A stretch of 64,000 bases of DNA from Erpobdella octoculata (GCA_963978895.1 OZ022241.1:17207341-17271340), one strand, 5' to 3'. Shown: positions 12,862 to 26,595, counted from the stretch's first letter. The notes: generated from the sequence alone by a model not told the origin. Made by a program: numbers and translations.

Positions 12862-13521
12862 AGTATTTTTTTGTTTGGTCACATTATGTTTGTGGAGATT
12901 TTTGAAGTTTCTGCAGCTTTCGACTGCTATAAATTTAGCCACCAATTTCAGTTAAATGAATAACGTCTGCCACATTGCTTTTTGACATTATTTCAACATC
13001 CTGTTAAATTTTTTAGTTTTTCTGGTAGCGCAGATTAAAAAAAGAGCACACGTTTCTGTTAAATTTACAAAACAGTTGCACTTTGTCATTTGCTGTTCGA
13101 CAGCAACACAACTTTTCTAGTAGGAAAAAATTGATATTTAAACAGAAGTGTTTTTCAATTTAAAAATAAATAAAAAACAAACTGTATAATATGAACAGAA
13201 AAAGATATTTTTTTTATCTACATGGCTTACATAAGTTTTATTTACGAATGTTTTTATACGCATTGCGTCTTTCGTAGACGTTGATATTTGTAGATGTCAG
13301 ACGCTTCTCCTAGTAAAGTTGATATTTGTAGAAATATATCTAATAAAATCAAGTGCACTTCTAATATTTTTAATCAGAAATAAATGCCATAAAAATACTA
13401 CAACGTTCATAAAATACATCTGTTTTTATTGAGTACCACTAACATTATAGTTAGCTTTATCATAATATTCACTAGTGATAATCATCAAAATCAAACTTTA
13501 CATCACCGACGCTATGATGGA
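12862..13521. other. Unassigned AT-rich DNA
   Basis: No coding or RNA signal. Near 13275-13335 there is a short direct repeat of GTTGATATTTGTAGA. Confidence 0.3.
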
Positions 13522-13974
<453 letters not shown>

Positions 13975-15590
13975 CACTAATCATCATCATCATTGCTTTT
14001 TATAATAAACACAGTTTTCTATCTACTTGCTTGATCAAATTGCATAAAAAATTCTTTTGCTGGAGCAAAAAATCTCTGTTATCTATCAATGCTGAGGAAA
14101 ATAATCTGTAGAGATGAGCAAACTTACATTTAATCTCGAATCTTACGCACAGAAACTGTGAATATAAACATGACAAGATAACAATGAATTACAAACAAGA
14201 GACGTTTGTATGAATCAACGCAAATTGAATTAAATCAACTTCACAATACAAACAAATGTCGAAGTAAAACAACTGTTAAATATTAACACTGAAATTCAGA
14301 TTTCTGGCAGAAATAAACTGTGAACTTATTTCAATTGTTGATGTTTTCTATTGAATTTATTAATTCCATATAATTTATATACCTAATTATATTTCATTTG
14401 TGTGAGTGTTGATCAAAAAGAATCAAACGAAATGAAAAAATATCTAATAGAGATGATCCGACGTAAACTTAGCTTTGATGCTCGGTTAGATGTAAGAAAG
14501 AGCAATTTCAAATAAACAAACCCCAGAAAGTGTCTTAAAAATTGCATAATAAATCTAGATGAAGAAGACCTTGCATAAACTTTGTTGTAAAAATTAACAG
14601 CGTGCACCTGTTCTTCTTGCAAAAAATTAAAAAACTTACAAGTTTTATTCTCGTTAAGAACTGAAAGAAAAGAAGAAATAACATGTTTAATTGACGGTTT
14701 GTGATTTTTTTCTCCTTCTGCTTAAAATATGATTGGCTGGTAGATGTAGACTCATCATAAAGCGTTTGTTGATGTTATGCAGTGAATTACTTTTTAAGAA
14801 GTTGATGACGAATAAGTATCTATGCATGCTGTTTACACTAACAAAAAATCCTACTTTACAATTTCATTTGATGTAAACTATAACGTTTTATCTTGAGAGC
14901 TTGAATGGACTTTTATATAGTTGCCTACAATCGAATCAGCAGCTTTATTTTCATTCGCATCCAGCAGTAACAAAAGTTTGAACGTGAACGCGGTTTTCAA
15001 CGCACGATGCACGTTCATCGTTTATATCAGGCAGTTTTCTTCTGAGCTGCTAAACAAATATACTGCATTGTTTCGTGAGCTTCGTTTTATAAATCAGTTG
15101 CTGAATGTTTATGGCATAACTAGAGGTTTAGCAGATGCAACGTAGCTTCCTCATATTCCCGTTAATTTGGAACTGCAGTTTATTGAAAACATGCAGTTTT
15201 TCATTCTATACCACTGATAACTATGGTTTAATTGATTAAAAAACTTCTGATATAAAATTTTTATGCATAAACATCCCTCCCAGTCCTTCTAATCAAAGAA
15301 GTGATGTTCCTTTTAAAAAGCTGCAAGTGATTTTTTGCCATGGAGTGTTTAACAGCATGCAAATTAAAAAATACAAGCTGTAAAGTCGATAATATTAACA
15401 TTCTGGATTTTATTAAGCAATTTGGTTGCAAACATCGGAAACAGTCAATTTAATTTCAAATATCCCTTTCCTTAATCAGTCATTCTAGTAGACTTCAGTT
15501 GAAGGTGTTCTAGCAATATATTATTTATTATTTATTAACAATTTAAAAATAATTTTTACCTCATAAAAACACATTTAAAAAAACAACGTT
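13975..15590. other. Unassigned AT-rich region
   Basis: No exon, RNA or transposon end was supported. Short frames at 14413-14622 (minus) and 14921-15145 (plus) have no recognisable features. Confidence 0.3.
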
Positions 15591-15595
15591 TTTCT

Positions 15596-15836
15596 CGCTC
15601 CCAAAAAGTATAAAATAATATTTCTGTAAGCCTAACAGAATTTCTGAATAACTTTGTCACATTATGGTAACATACTTTGAAACAGTTTCTAATTCATATA
15701 CAATAAAAAACGTTGAGCGCATTTTTTTTTATAAATGTTTGTTTACAGAAGTTTTGATGTTGTATATGAATTAGAAGCTGTTTTAAAGTATGTTACCATA
15801 ATGTGACAAAGTTATTCAGAAATTCTGCCAGGCTTA
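15596..15836. repeat. Foldback element with ~75-bp arms
   Basis: The left arm (about 15628-15704) and right arm (about 15761-15836) are nearly perfect inverted complements. For example ACTTTGTCACATTATGGTAA pairs with TTACCATAATGTGACAAAGT. The spacer is about 57 bp. The left half, with its upstream flank CCAAAAAGTATAAAATA, also exists as a single unfolded copy at 40320-40445. Confidence 0.8.
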
Positions 15837-16370
15837 CATAATGGACAGGTCAAGTAGTTGGATGGACAGTCCAAGTAGGTAGATGGGCAGGTCAACTAGG
15901 TAGATGGGCCGGTCAAGTGGGTAGATGGGCAGGTCAAGGATCTCCACTGGCTAAGAATCGAACACAGGATCGAGTTCAAATTGGCACTACTGGTTTTTAA
16001 AAGTCTCCGAAAGATGGTTCCTCCGTACCTTGCATCAAATATTCTACGCCTCCATGATATGCTGAATCGAAAACGACTTGAATCTTCCTCTTTGTCGCTC
16101 CTTTTCGTTCCGGCCAGGCAACTTAAAGGTGTCGGAGATAGATCGTTTGCGGTCGCCGGGCCCAGAATTTGGAACAAACTCCCTCCAGAGGTCACTTCCG
16201 CAGTCACAATCGATGGTTTCAGAACAATTCTAAAATTGCACTTGTTCGGTGGCCTTGAAGTCCATTGATGGACTTAAGCCACCCCTAAAAAGATCGTCCA
16301 TCATTCATTCATTCAAGTAGGTGAATGGACAGGTCAAGTAGGTAGATGGGAGGTCAAGTAGGTTAGTACT
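15837..16370. repeat. 21-bp minisatellite split by a LINE fragment
   Basis: Units like GGGCAGGTCAAGTGGGTAGA (21-bp period) run from 15840 to about 15936 and resume at about 16313-16366. The LINE 3' end lies between, so it inserted into a pre-existing array. Confidence 0.75.
15937..16312 (+). mobile_element. L2/CR1-like LINE, 3' terminal fragment
   Basis: The translation carries the ORF2 C-terminal signature of L2/CR1 elements in order: LHWL, HRIEFKLALLVFKSL, PPYLASNIL, GDRSFAVAGPRIWNKLP and FRTILKLHLF, with a stop after GGLEVH. A short 3' UTR follows, ending in (CATT)n at about 16297-16312. It is heavily 5'-truncated and distinct from the copy at 7.8-9.5 kb. Confidence 0.85.
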
Positions 16371-16682
16371 GTCTGTCTGTACATTGCTGCACAAGTATTG
16401 TACTATGTTATTTCTCTGTATGAATAAAAGAACGTAAAAAAACTCTAGACCGATGCAAGGCATAGAATAAGATAAAAAAACGATTAAAAGTGGAGCTGTT
16501 GGTTGAGATTTCGGATGACTTGTAATGACGTTTAATTTTAACTGGATATCATCAAAGTTTATTTAAAAACAAACCAGGGAGATATAGCAAAACACTTTTT
16601 ACAGTTTTTACAGTTAACTTACATTTCACATATCAACATGACTAGTGTTATTATTTTTATAAAACAGGAAAAACGTTTCATA
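16371..16682. other. Upstream region of the RxxS-rich gene
   Basis: AT-rich. TTATTTTTATAAAACAG just before 16670 is a good splice-acceptor sequence, so translation probably starts in an exon beginning near 16669, after a 5' UTR intron or a trans-spliced leader. No promoter element is identified. Confidence 0.35.
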
Positions 16683-18391
16683 ATGACCTCAACCTGGAGA
16701 CCACGTAGAGGAAGCACAGACCTGGATTGGATCAGCAAGTACCAACATAGCGACCATCATGTTGACAGGCAAACGAGAAATTTGTTAGAAAACAAATCAT
16801 CAGAATGTCTTGCTGGGGTGAGTCAAAGATATTTTAAGATATAAAAAGATGATTTTATAAATAACTATATTTTATCAATTTGCAATCTGCACGTTATTTT
16901 CGTGCAAATAATCAACATAAAAAATGACTGATTGACTGCAAATTGCTTTAAATTAGGCAAACCGCGTTAACAGTTGTACACATTTTAAAATTTATTTCAA
17001 GAATGTAAAGAATTGGCTGTTTATACGCGTCAAGAACAAAAGTCTAATTTAACGTAGTTCATTTCATTGCAGAATCATTAAACATTGTTTAGTGTTTACG
17101 TTCAGTTACAGTGTTGTTTCATGTAACTAAAATAATCAGCCATTCCATCAATAGTCTTGTGGTTATGCTATTTTTAACTTGAAATGTTTCGACAACGATT
17201 CACACGTGCAAGTAGAAACCAGCATGAAGAGTTGATGACTCATGTTATTCATTATTTGGTATGCTGGAATTTGAAGAACTTTTTATTTCCAGCTTCCTCC
17301 TACACCAAACAATCGTTTCGGTTCCTACAAATCAACAACAAAACAAACCAGCCCAAACAATTTCAACTTAAATTACGATACTCCAATCGCGAGAACATCA
17401 AGTTTTAATTTCTTGCCGACTAGTGGAACAAGAGGTTTTTCGACATATGGCCGATCTACCACGGATGAAAATTCTTCTTCAACATTCAGGCTTCGACCAG
17501 GCAGTTTGTCACCAGCACATTTGAATACGTTTCGCCCCGTCAGCGTTAATCCCCACGCCCCGTTTGACTACCGACGAAGGCACAGCGTCGTTGACCTTAG
17601 TAGCAGATCAATCTTAACGTCAGCATCAACTCCCAGTTCAAGACGAGGATCGGTGTCGGTCTTCAATTCACCTTCAGTTCTAAACAGAAAATCAATTGTT
17701 GGTTATAATTATGGAATCCCAGATCGTACATGGCGTGCAATGAGTATGCCACCCACGAGCCTCACTACATCTGGCGAGTTGAAGAGCAGAAATTATGATA
17801 ACTACGACTACAATGCAAGTAAATATGGATTCAATGGAATTACTGGAAGAAGATTATCTTACGTGCTTCCTCAAACTTCGTATAACACACCGACTTTTAA
17901 GAGACACTCCTATGTGCCAAGTCGGGAAGGATCAACTCGAAACAGTGTTGTAATTGATTCAGCCCCCAGCAAGCAGTTCAACTTGTACAACAACAATAAT
18001 GATGCGAGATACAAAACAGAATATAACTTTAACAACGGTTATCATGGAAACTACAGTGGTGATTATGTCACGTCTAATCGTCTACCTTTAAGACTTGAAT
18101 GGAAACAGATTTTGATCGTTGATAAAGGTTTATACATAACAGTTTTAAATTGTTTAAATGTTTATTTTTTATTTAATTCAGCACAGAAAAGCTGATTAAA
18201 CGCAGCAAAACGTTTAATATCATTTTTTTAAAATAAATTTATAAAATCTCTGTTTTTAATCCAGAAATCAATAATAATATTTTTGAATCGTTTTTTTACA
18301 GGAAGAAACAACAAAAATAGAAATTCATCAAATTAAGCATTCATACGGAAACGTTCGAAAAGAAAATGCCATTAAAATTAAAGCATATTAG
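16683..18391 (+). CDS. Ser/Arg-rich protein with repeated RxxS motifs (unknown function)
   Basis: Three exons are inferred: 16683-16817, 17293-18117 and 18302-18391, all phase 0, giving 349 aa. The donors are GGG|GTGAGT and ATC|GTTGAT. The acceptors are TTTATTTCCAG and TTTTTTTACAG. The protein is low in hydrophobics and rich in Ser, Asn, Tyr and Arg. It contains basophilic-kinase-like sites RRHS, RRGS, NRKS, RRLS and KRHS spread along exon 2, so it looks like a disordered phosphorylation target, possibly cytoskeletal. No signal peptide, membrane segment or known domain is seen. The exon 2/exon 3 junction (…KQILI|EETTKIE…) is chosen by reading frame; reading through instead would add a tail from intron sequence. 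The start ATG lies 14 bp after an acceptor-like AG. Its last exon overlaps the opposing gene's last exon. Confidence 0.6.
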
Positions 18392-21300
18392 CACAAATGA
18401 TAGAATATATCGAATGGAGTTTTCATTGTTGGAAGAATTTGTTAGGAGAAATTTCTTGATTTTGTTCTTTTTAAATTTTTTCTGAATAAGTGCAATGATT
18501 CTACTGTCGTTTAATTTGATTTTATAATCATCCTTTTTCTGCCAACCATCGTCATTATTTCCAATGTCGATTTCTTCTTCGTTTCTTAGAATTGCTGAGT
18601 GAACAAATAAATTTTAACAAATCATTCTGTACAAATGTATTTCACTTTTATAACAGTTTACGTATATTTTATCTCTGTAGATAAATATGAACCACCACAT
18701 TCAATGGTGATTTTTTTTCTTAAGACATTTTAATTTCATGGTTGACTTGTGTTTGTGACGAAACTTGAAAAGAATTATCATTTTTGTGTTGATTAATAAA
18801 TATTACCGATAGCTTTTATAATACAAAAATCAATTTAACATCTTAAAATAAATTATTATAATGCATTAATAATAAAAAATAGTTTAATAATTGGTTGCGT
18901 ATGAATAATTTATAACTGAAACATGATTAATTTATAAAAAAGACAAGAATAACTAATAGCTAACAAATGACTAATTAATAGCTAACACATGAATAATTTA
19001 TAGCTAGAACAAATATTTTTGGCTAAATCATGAATAATTTATAGCTAACACATAAATATAATTTATAGTTAACACATAAATATAATTTATAGTTAACACA
19101 TAAATACAAATTTAAAATAAATAAATTAATAATTAAAACTACCGGAGTTGTTTTCATTGAAAATCTTTTCTCTGTTGTTTCCACATTTTCTGTCATGATT
19201 GGTTTCTATATAAAATATAAAGTATATTTATAAAAATTATAAAGTTATATTATATTTATATACACAACAGATATTGGTTTTATTAATTTTTTCTATAAAT
19301 ATTTAAAAAAAATTAATAATCATAATTTAAAATTTAAAGTATTGAAAAAGAAAAAAAGAAAATTTAAAATCAAGTCAAATTGTATTTATATGTTAATTAA
19401 ACATTTCCCGAGTTCTGCTTGTGAGAACAAAACACAACATCCCTTCAGTTACTTTTTCCCATTCCATCCCTAGTAGCAAACCAGTTCACTTCCTAGTAGC
19501 TTACCAGTTCACATCCTGGTAACTTACCAATTCACATCCTGGTAACTTACCAGTTCACATCCTGGTAACTTACCAGTTCACATCCTGGTAACTTACCAGT
19601 TCACACCCTGGTAACTTACCAGTTCACATCCTGGTAACTTACCAGTTCACTTTTTCAAACTGTTAAGACACGTGAAAATATTTATCCAAATTTAAACTAT
19701 TAGAATTATTTAAACAAGTTTGGTAGCAAACTATACTTTTTTCGATCATGGCATGAAATCAGTTTTATTACCTTCATTACTTTATTCGAAAGTTCCTATA
19801 TTGAAAAATGAGCAACAATAGATATGTTTCAGCGGCTGATGATGATATTCATGATACATTTATGTGGCACAAACATTATATTATTTCGATTCATCTTTTT
19901 TTGAAAGATTTTTTTATAGTTTGCATAAAATTTATACACACAATAATGTCATGTAAAAAGAATCACAAAATGTTTAAGTTTTTGCTGCAAGTGCCAAACT
20001 GCGTATTATAATGTTGTTGTCAACTTTGATCAGTAAGATTTTGCATTTTCGATACCCATTAAGCAATCCGCAGTCTCACCACATCGACGCCGTTATGCGG
20101 AAAGTAAATTATTTTGAATACCATTACTCATTCTTTTTTTCAATCAGAAAAATCTTTCTCACCCGAGTAAAACCATTTTTTTCCAAAAAAATAAAAAAAT
20201 AATAAAAACCTTTAATAGTAGGATTAATGAAAAGTTTTAAGTAGTAGATATGTGCAGGTGGTGTGCCTACATTGCTGAGAGGAGCCACAGGGGCAAAGTA
20301 AAAAAATCCTAGATATGTTTGTAGAGTTTCTGTTAACATAATATTTCCTTTCTGTTTAGTTAATGAAACCATGCTGTCTGGAAGTCTCTAAAATATTTTA
20401 CAATTTTATTTTAAATTTAATTTAAAACTAATTACGGATAGTGCTAAATAATAAATTTTAAAAAAATATCACATGATCATCATTGAAACAAGCTACCCAG
20501 CTAACCATGACATAATAAGGCTCCTGCAAAAAATGGCGATTTTGAGGAGGGTGAGCGGACGCGAGTAGATAAAAAATGTAACCAACTTCATCTTTCCATT
20601 CTTCCAGGAAAATGAATTCATGCATAACTGTTGTCAAGGAAACGGTGTAGACATAGACAAGTAAAACATTTTTTATAAATTTATTTAACATTGTGGTAAA
20701 CATAACATATTTAAATAAATTGATTTTTCGAACATTGAACATTAAATACTTTGAACTTTTTCGTGCACTCCATCACCGAAAAAGTCACATTTGTTTGAGT
20801 ATTGCAAAAATGATAAAATTCCGCACTCTGTTTTCAACGTAGCATTATCTTCACAGTTATTCTGAATACGAAAATAATAATATGTAAACAATATTTAATT
20901 TCTATTTTTGATAACTCAATCAATTATTTTAATTTGCTTATATTTTAGTGAATTTTTTCTCATTAAAAAAATCAATTGTGAGGAACAAACGAAAGTGGAA
21001 ACATTTGTCTGCATCATTACTTCTTTTGTATCGTTATTATTGGAAATCTTGTACCAACCATAAACTGATATACAGCATCACTACTAACAACATCACCAAC
21101 TTATTATAAAATTTAAAACCATAAACACCTTCATTACTAGTATCATCACCAACTAATTATATACTAACCATAACATTAACTTATTATAAACTTTAACCCT
21201 CTACATAGAAGTAATGATGTCAATCGGCATCGCTATGCGGTAGAGAGTTAAACCACTATAAACAACATTATCACTAGTATTATCACCAACTGATGATATA

Positions 21301-21740
21301 CTAACAGCAACATCAACCTATTATAAACTTTAAGCCACCATAAACACCATCATTATTAGTATCATCACCAACTGATTAAATACTTTAAGCAACCATAAAC
21401 ACCATCACTACCAATACCATCACCAACTTATGTCATACTTAATCACCAAAAAAAACGTAAAACGTAAACCTCGTTCATTTCTTTGTTTGATCCATTTGTG
21501 ATGATGACATGGAACGACATTCCTTCGATTGAGATTTTCTTTAAGATAAGTGCATTGACCGATGGAGCTGACGTTTGACGTATTATATAATTAAGTAATT
21601 GGCTGGCAAATATTAGTTAAGTACATTTATTTTTGAAATAAAAATGCTGTTTTATAAACTCTAACCAATCCATATCCATTCATCTTTCTGAAGAGTTGAA
21701 TTGAAACAAAGTCTGTGTTCATTAGAAGAAGATGGAACTG
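18341..21740 (-). CDS. Unknown multi-exon gene, 3' part (six phase-compatible exons)
   Basis: Exons in transcript order: 21666-21740, 21470-21567, 20750-20861, 20506-20627, 20210-20387, 19143-19205 and a terminal 18341-18594 with a stop. All junction phases agree, giving about 299 aa. Recognisable pieces are NSTLQKDEWIWI, IEGMSFHVIITNGSN, CGILSFLQYSNKCDFFGDG, FLEEWKDEVGYIFYLLASAH and LGFFYFAPVAPLSNVGTPPA. Possible N-glycosylation sites and cysteines in the first half would suit an extracytoplasmic protein. I do not recognise the family. The donors are mostly GTT-type (GTTAGA, GTTTAC, GTTAGC). The 5' end is not found. Upstream lies a Penelope-like fragment, and the exon block at 27.1-29.3 kb could belong to it. 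Junctions were picked partly by frame, so the model needs transcript support. Confidence 0.45.
18880..19130. repeat. Short AT-rich tandem repeat (~20-32 bp units)
   Basis: Repeated phrases ATGAATAATTTATAGCTA and AACACATAAATATAATTTAT lie in the last intron of the minus-strand gene, degenerate towards both ends. Confidence 0.7.
19480..19650. repeat. 23-bp intronic minisatellite carrying a splice-donor motif
   Basis: About seven copies of a 23-bp unit, plus strand CCAGTTCACATCCTGGTAAC plus TTA. On the minus strand, which is sense for the host gene, most units read GAACTG|GTAAGT, a perfect consensus donor. The outermost unit is preceded by TCTTAACAG, an acceptor-like sequence 17 bp upstream of the first donor. 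Confidence 0.85.
21040..21440. repeat. Decayed ~65-90-bp tandem repeat
   Basis: Four to five diverged copies share phrases such as CCATAAACACCATCA, TAGTATCATCACCAACT and ATTATAAACTTTAA. The array lies in an intron of the minus-strand gene. Confidence 0.65.
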
Positions 21741-22084
21741 CTGAATGGATTTTACATTGTTTAATCAAAATGTAAAATCTATTAATTCAAATAATTAAAA
21801 AATGACTGTATGTGTGTTTGTTTGTCTGTCCTTTATACAAATCCAAACCACTGAACCAATTTCAACAAAATTTGACATGAAGGTAGTTGTTAAAGAGGAA
21901 AAAGAAATAAGATAATTTCTAAATTTGTATGGCCACAAACCATCCCAGGCCAACCGCGCCTATGTACGAACGTAAAGATTATTGCGTTTTGCAGGGTTTT
22001 CGATATATGATTATTTAATCATGGAGAAACTTTCAATGCAATTCTCCTGAAAAAGACATGTTTCAAAAATAAAGAGGCTACTAA

Positions 22085-22650
22085 TAAATAACAACTTTAC
22101 TAACAGCAGGATTGACGAGGTTGTAAGAAGGTTCCAAAGAAGAAGTTTAAAAACAAAAAGCTCTGAAAAATAAAACAACTTTGAAGCTGTTTTATAAACC
22201 TCAGATGCACGGAAACTACTAAATCGATGAGTCGGTCATTAAAAACATTATAAAAACATAAGTTATAGTGGCAAATCCATTAAATTTCAATATATTTTAT
22301 CAACTTCAAAATGCAAAAACTTGTCTCGGAAGGTAAAAAACGTGCAGCATAAAAATGTTGTTTATGAGTTTAAGTGTCCCAATCATCACGAAACGGCTGT
22401 GACGTGCATAGGTTCTAGGACAAGTCTTTCAAGAAGATTGACTATGCACCTACAAGGAGGAAACATTGCAGCACATTTACAAGAAAGTCATAACAATATA
22501 TTGACAAGACAAATTTTTATTAAAAACAATGAACCAAGGCACTTGCGAATTACTGAAGCTCTCATGATTCTTAACTGGAAACCTAGTATCAATATTCAAG
22601 AAAAAAACGTTTCTGATATATTAAAGCTTTAAATTGGTTCAGCTGCGGAC
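22085..22650 (+). mobile_element. Penelope-like element, 3' end with GIY-YIG domain (relic)
   Basis: An open frame at 22321-22632 encodes VVYEFKCPNHHETAVTCIG, TSLSRRLTMHLQGG, AAHLQESHN and a distal ITEALMILNWKPSINIQ. This is the GIY-YIG endonuclease of Penelope-like retroelements: VY...C, YIG, R, H and E positions in order. The usual YIG is CIG here. Upstream, broken frames (LKLFYKPQMHGN, VIVANPLNFNIF) continue the element back to about 22085. The reverse transcriptase is missing, so it is inactive. Confidence 0.75.
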
Positions 22651-23913
<1,263 letters not shown>

Positions 23914-23925
23914 TTACATTTTTTA

Positions 23926-24090
23926 AATAATAGTTTATACTAGTCTTTTAAACTAGGTGTTTTAAAACTGAAATTACTGCATGTAGGAAGAACCTAAGTA
24001 CTTCCTGTGGTAGATCATATTTGATCTTTTGAACCGTCCCTCCTCTTTTATCCAGGTTTGGGATTGGCTCGCAATTAGCAAGACGGAGTC
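23926..24090 (+). repeat. Copy of the ~165-bp dispersed repeat
   Basis: Shares AATAATAGTTTATA, AACCTAAGTACTTCCTG, TTTGATC and CCAGGTTTGGGATTGGCTCG with the copies at 1003 and 48793-49125. Confidence 0.65.
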
Positions 24091-24274
24091 AGTCAGTGGC
24101 TACAGCTCACAACGTACTGAAGCGTACAAATGTAGTGTCTGGTGTCTGATTTAAATAATTAGATAGATCATTACATAGGAAGCCATGCCCATATATGTAA
24201 AGCTTAGATAAGTATACAGATATGTTTAAAGATTTTTAGCCGTTATTTCATTTTATAGAGTTTTTGTAAGATTT

Positions 24275-24329
24275 CTTTTCAATCACAGACGGGTGTCACC
24301 TCGCCGCCCCACCCTAGCTACGCCACTGA
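24275..24329 (-). mobile_element. Single hAT-like terminal end
   Basis: The minus strand reads CAGTGGCGTAGCTAGGGTGG then GGCGGCGAGGTGACACCC. This is a common end type of small hAT-derived elements. No opposite end was found. Confidence 0.35.
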
Positions 24330-24350
24330 GGAAAATAGTTCTATTTGGTA

Positions 24351-24546
24351 TGTAATTATCATCTTCAATAGTTGATGTATGATTATTATTTTCAATATTT
24401 TGTATAATATTCAATATTTGATATATAATAATCATCTTCAATGTTTGATATATAATTGTCAACTTCAATATTTGATATATAATTATCATCTTCAATATTT
24501 TATATATAATTATCATCTTCCATATTTGATACATAATTATCATCTT
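24351..24546. repeat. ~27-bp tandem repeat
   Basis: About seven copies of a unit like ATCATCTTCAATATTTGATA (27-bp period). It is open on both strands because of the repeat, not because of a gene. Confidence 0.85.
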
Positions 24547-24887
24547 CAAAAGCACCTTATAAAAATAACAATAAAAACATTGATGCACTCAAAAGTATCA
24601 AATATTTTTCTTACATTTCAAACGTTTAAGAAAAAGTTTAAAACCATTGAATCTCACCGTATAAAGAGTTAAATGTAAAAGAAGTTTGTAGTTTCTTTAA
24701 CAAACCCGAACGTTTTTAACTCTTCTTCGAATGTTTGAAATAAAATATATTGAAATAAATAAAATTATTCTCCATTTTCAATTTTTATTTTTATAGTCTT
24801 AAATATTTATCAACATTAAAAATGTTTTTACTTTCAAATGCCTTCAGAACTGTAAAGCGTCTTTCATTATATGAGTTTAGATAAAAA

Positions 24888-25090
24888 AAAATTACATGAG
24901 TTTTCGATAAAAAAAATTACATGAGTTTTCGATAAAAAAATTACATGAGTTTTAGATAAAAAAATTACATGAGTTTTATATAAAAAAAATTACATGAGTT
25001 TTATATAAAAAAAAATTACATGAGTTTTATATAAAAAAAATTAGATGAGTTTTATATAAAAAAATTACATGAGATTTAGATAAAAAAAAA
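24888..25090. repeat. ~24-bp tandem repeat
   Basis: About nine copies of ATTACATGAGTTTT plus (C/A/T)GATAAAAAA-type endings. On the minus strand each unit contains CAT|GTAATT, a weak donor-like sequence followed by a T run. Confidence 0.85.
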
Positions 25091-26595
25091 GCTGACAGGA
25101 TTATCAAGGTGTGAGAGTCAGAAGCATTTGATAAGGGCTAAGGAAAAACTTGTAAAATTAGAAATGAATAAAATTATGTTCAAATAAAGACTTCAGATAC
25201 ATTTTATTTGCAAATAAATTGTTTAAAATAGTTTTGGAAAACAACATTTCAGTCAATCAATCCAATTAATGACGTTGAAGATAATCGTGGTGGTGTTGAT
25301 GATGGTGTTGTTGGTGATGATGATGATGTTTACTATGATGATGATAATACTGATGGTGGTGATGATTATAGTAATCGTGACAAAAATAACCAAATGAGCA
25401 TCAACTTGAACTTTAGTAGTAATTTTTTTAGTTACAAATGGGAGTGATTTGAATCCCTGTATCACAGATTTTCATGAAAATGTTAAAAATTATTTATTAG
25501 TTGTTCAAACAAATCGGAAAATAATAAAATTATGATTACCAGCCAAGATATTTAAAATTTACATATATGTTTTTTTTTCTTAACATGCAATTTCGAGTAA
25601 ATTATTTCTAAACTAGTGACAACCCGTCCAAAATGACTGAATTTTCAAATATCAATCATTGTAGACAAATCAACAAAAATATGTTTTTAAAGAGGAGTAA
25701 TTTTGAAGAACAATAAGGTTTGAATAATTTAGTTAAGGATTTTTTAATATCAAAGTTTTTGTGAATTTAAATGTTATAATAAACTCTCATTATAAATTTG
25801 CTAAATAAAAAATGTAAAAATATTAACAATAAATAAAAAATACATACTATAATAATTGTTAAAAAATACTCCGTCAAAAATGACTGATTCTTTATTTTTT
25901 ATCAAACTGTCAGATATTTAATAAAAACGTTTTTCCTCTCTAACATTATTATAAAAAGTTTAATAAAGTCAGAATCTCAATCGCTTTAAATAATTAAATA
26001 TGGCAATTAAACAATGTGGTTGCTCTATCTGCTCAAAAATTTAAAAAACGTTCAATGCTTTGGATCGAACTTGGTTCAAACAAATTAAATACATTTCATG
26101 TCATGCTTTCAGCTTCAATGTCTTGCGATGTTTTTTTCGGTTTTGAATAATAAATCCAGCAATATGTTTGGTTTAATTGGCTAACCTCTTGCACAATAAT
26201 CTTAGGTAAAAACGTTTTGGATCTTTAGGACCATGAACTTCTTAATGTTAGGTGTTAGGACTGTCAGTGTACAATTGTGTAATAGTTTTTATTACACGCA
26301 TGTATGCACCCATTATATCAACTGCTGACTGCTAACCGCCGCGGCTGCCGCGCTATCCGAAATTGCTAACATTAGCAAATTAAAATCATTACATTTCATG
26401 CCCAAACTAGAACCCGGCCCCGAAAAATCCAAATAATCAAACTATGTTCATTGGAGTGAACAATTTAGTGCCTATAATTTGGCATGAGCAGGTTCGCACT
26501 GGTAATGCTGCGCAAAAAATTCCGGTAACTCCAAACACTTTTCTGAAATAAACAACAATTTTGTTGCTTAAAATTATGATTAAAGTCGATTTAAT
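25091..26595. other. Unassigned AT-rich region
   Basis: 25265-25370 is an imperfect GATGAT/GGT stretch. A coding-looking minus-strand stretch near 26170-26250 (VHGPKDPKRFYLRLLCKR, followed by GTTAGC) could be a small exon of the unknown gene but has no clear acceptor. Confidence 0.3.

Noticed and set aside
24283..24672. Ile/Tyr-rich frames on both strands
   Set aside because: They come from the 27-bp tandem repeat.
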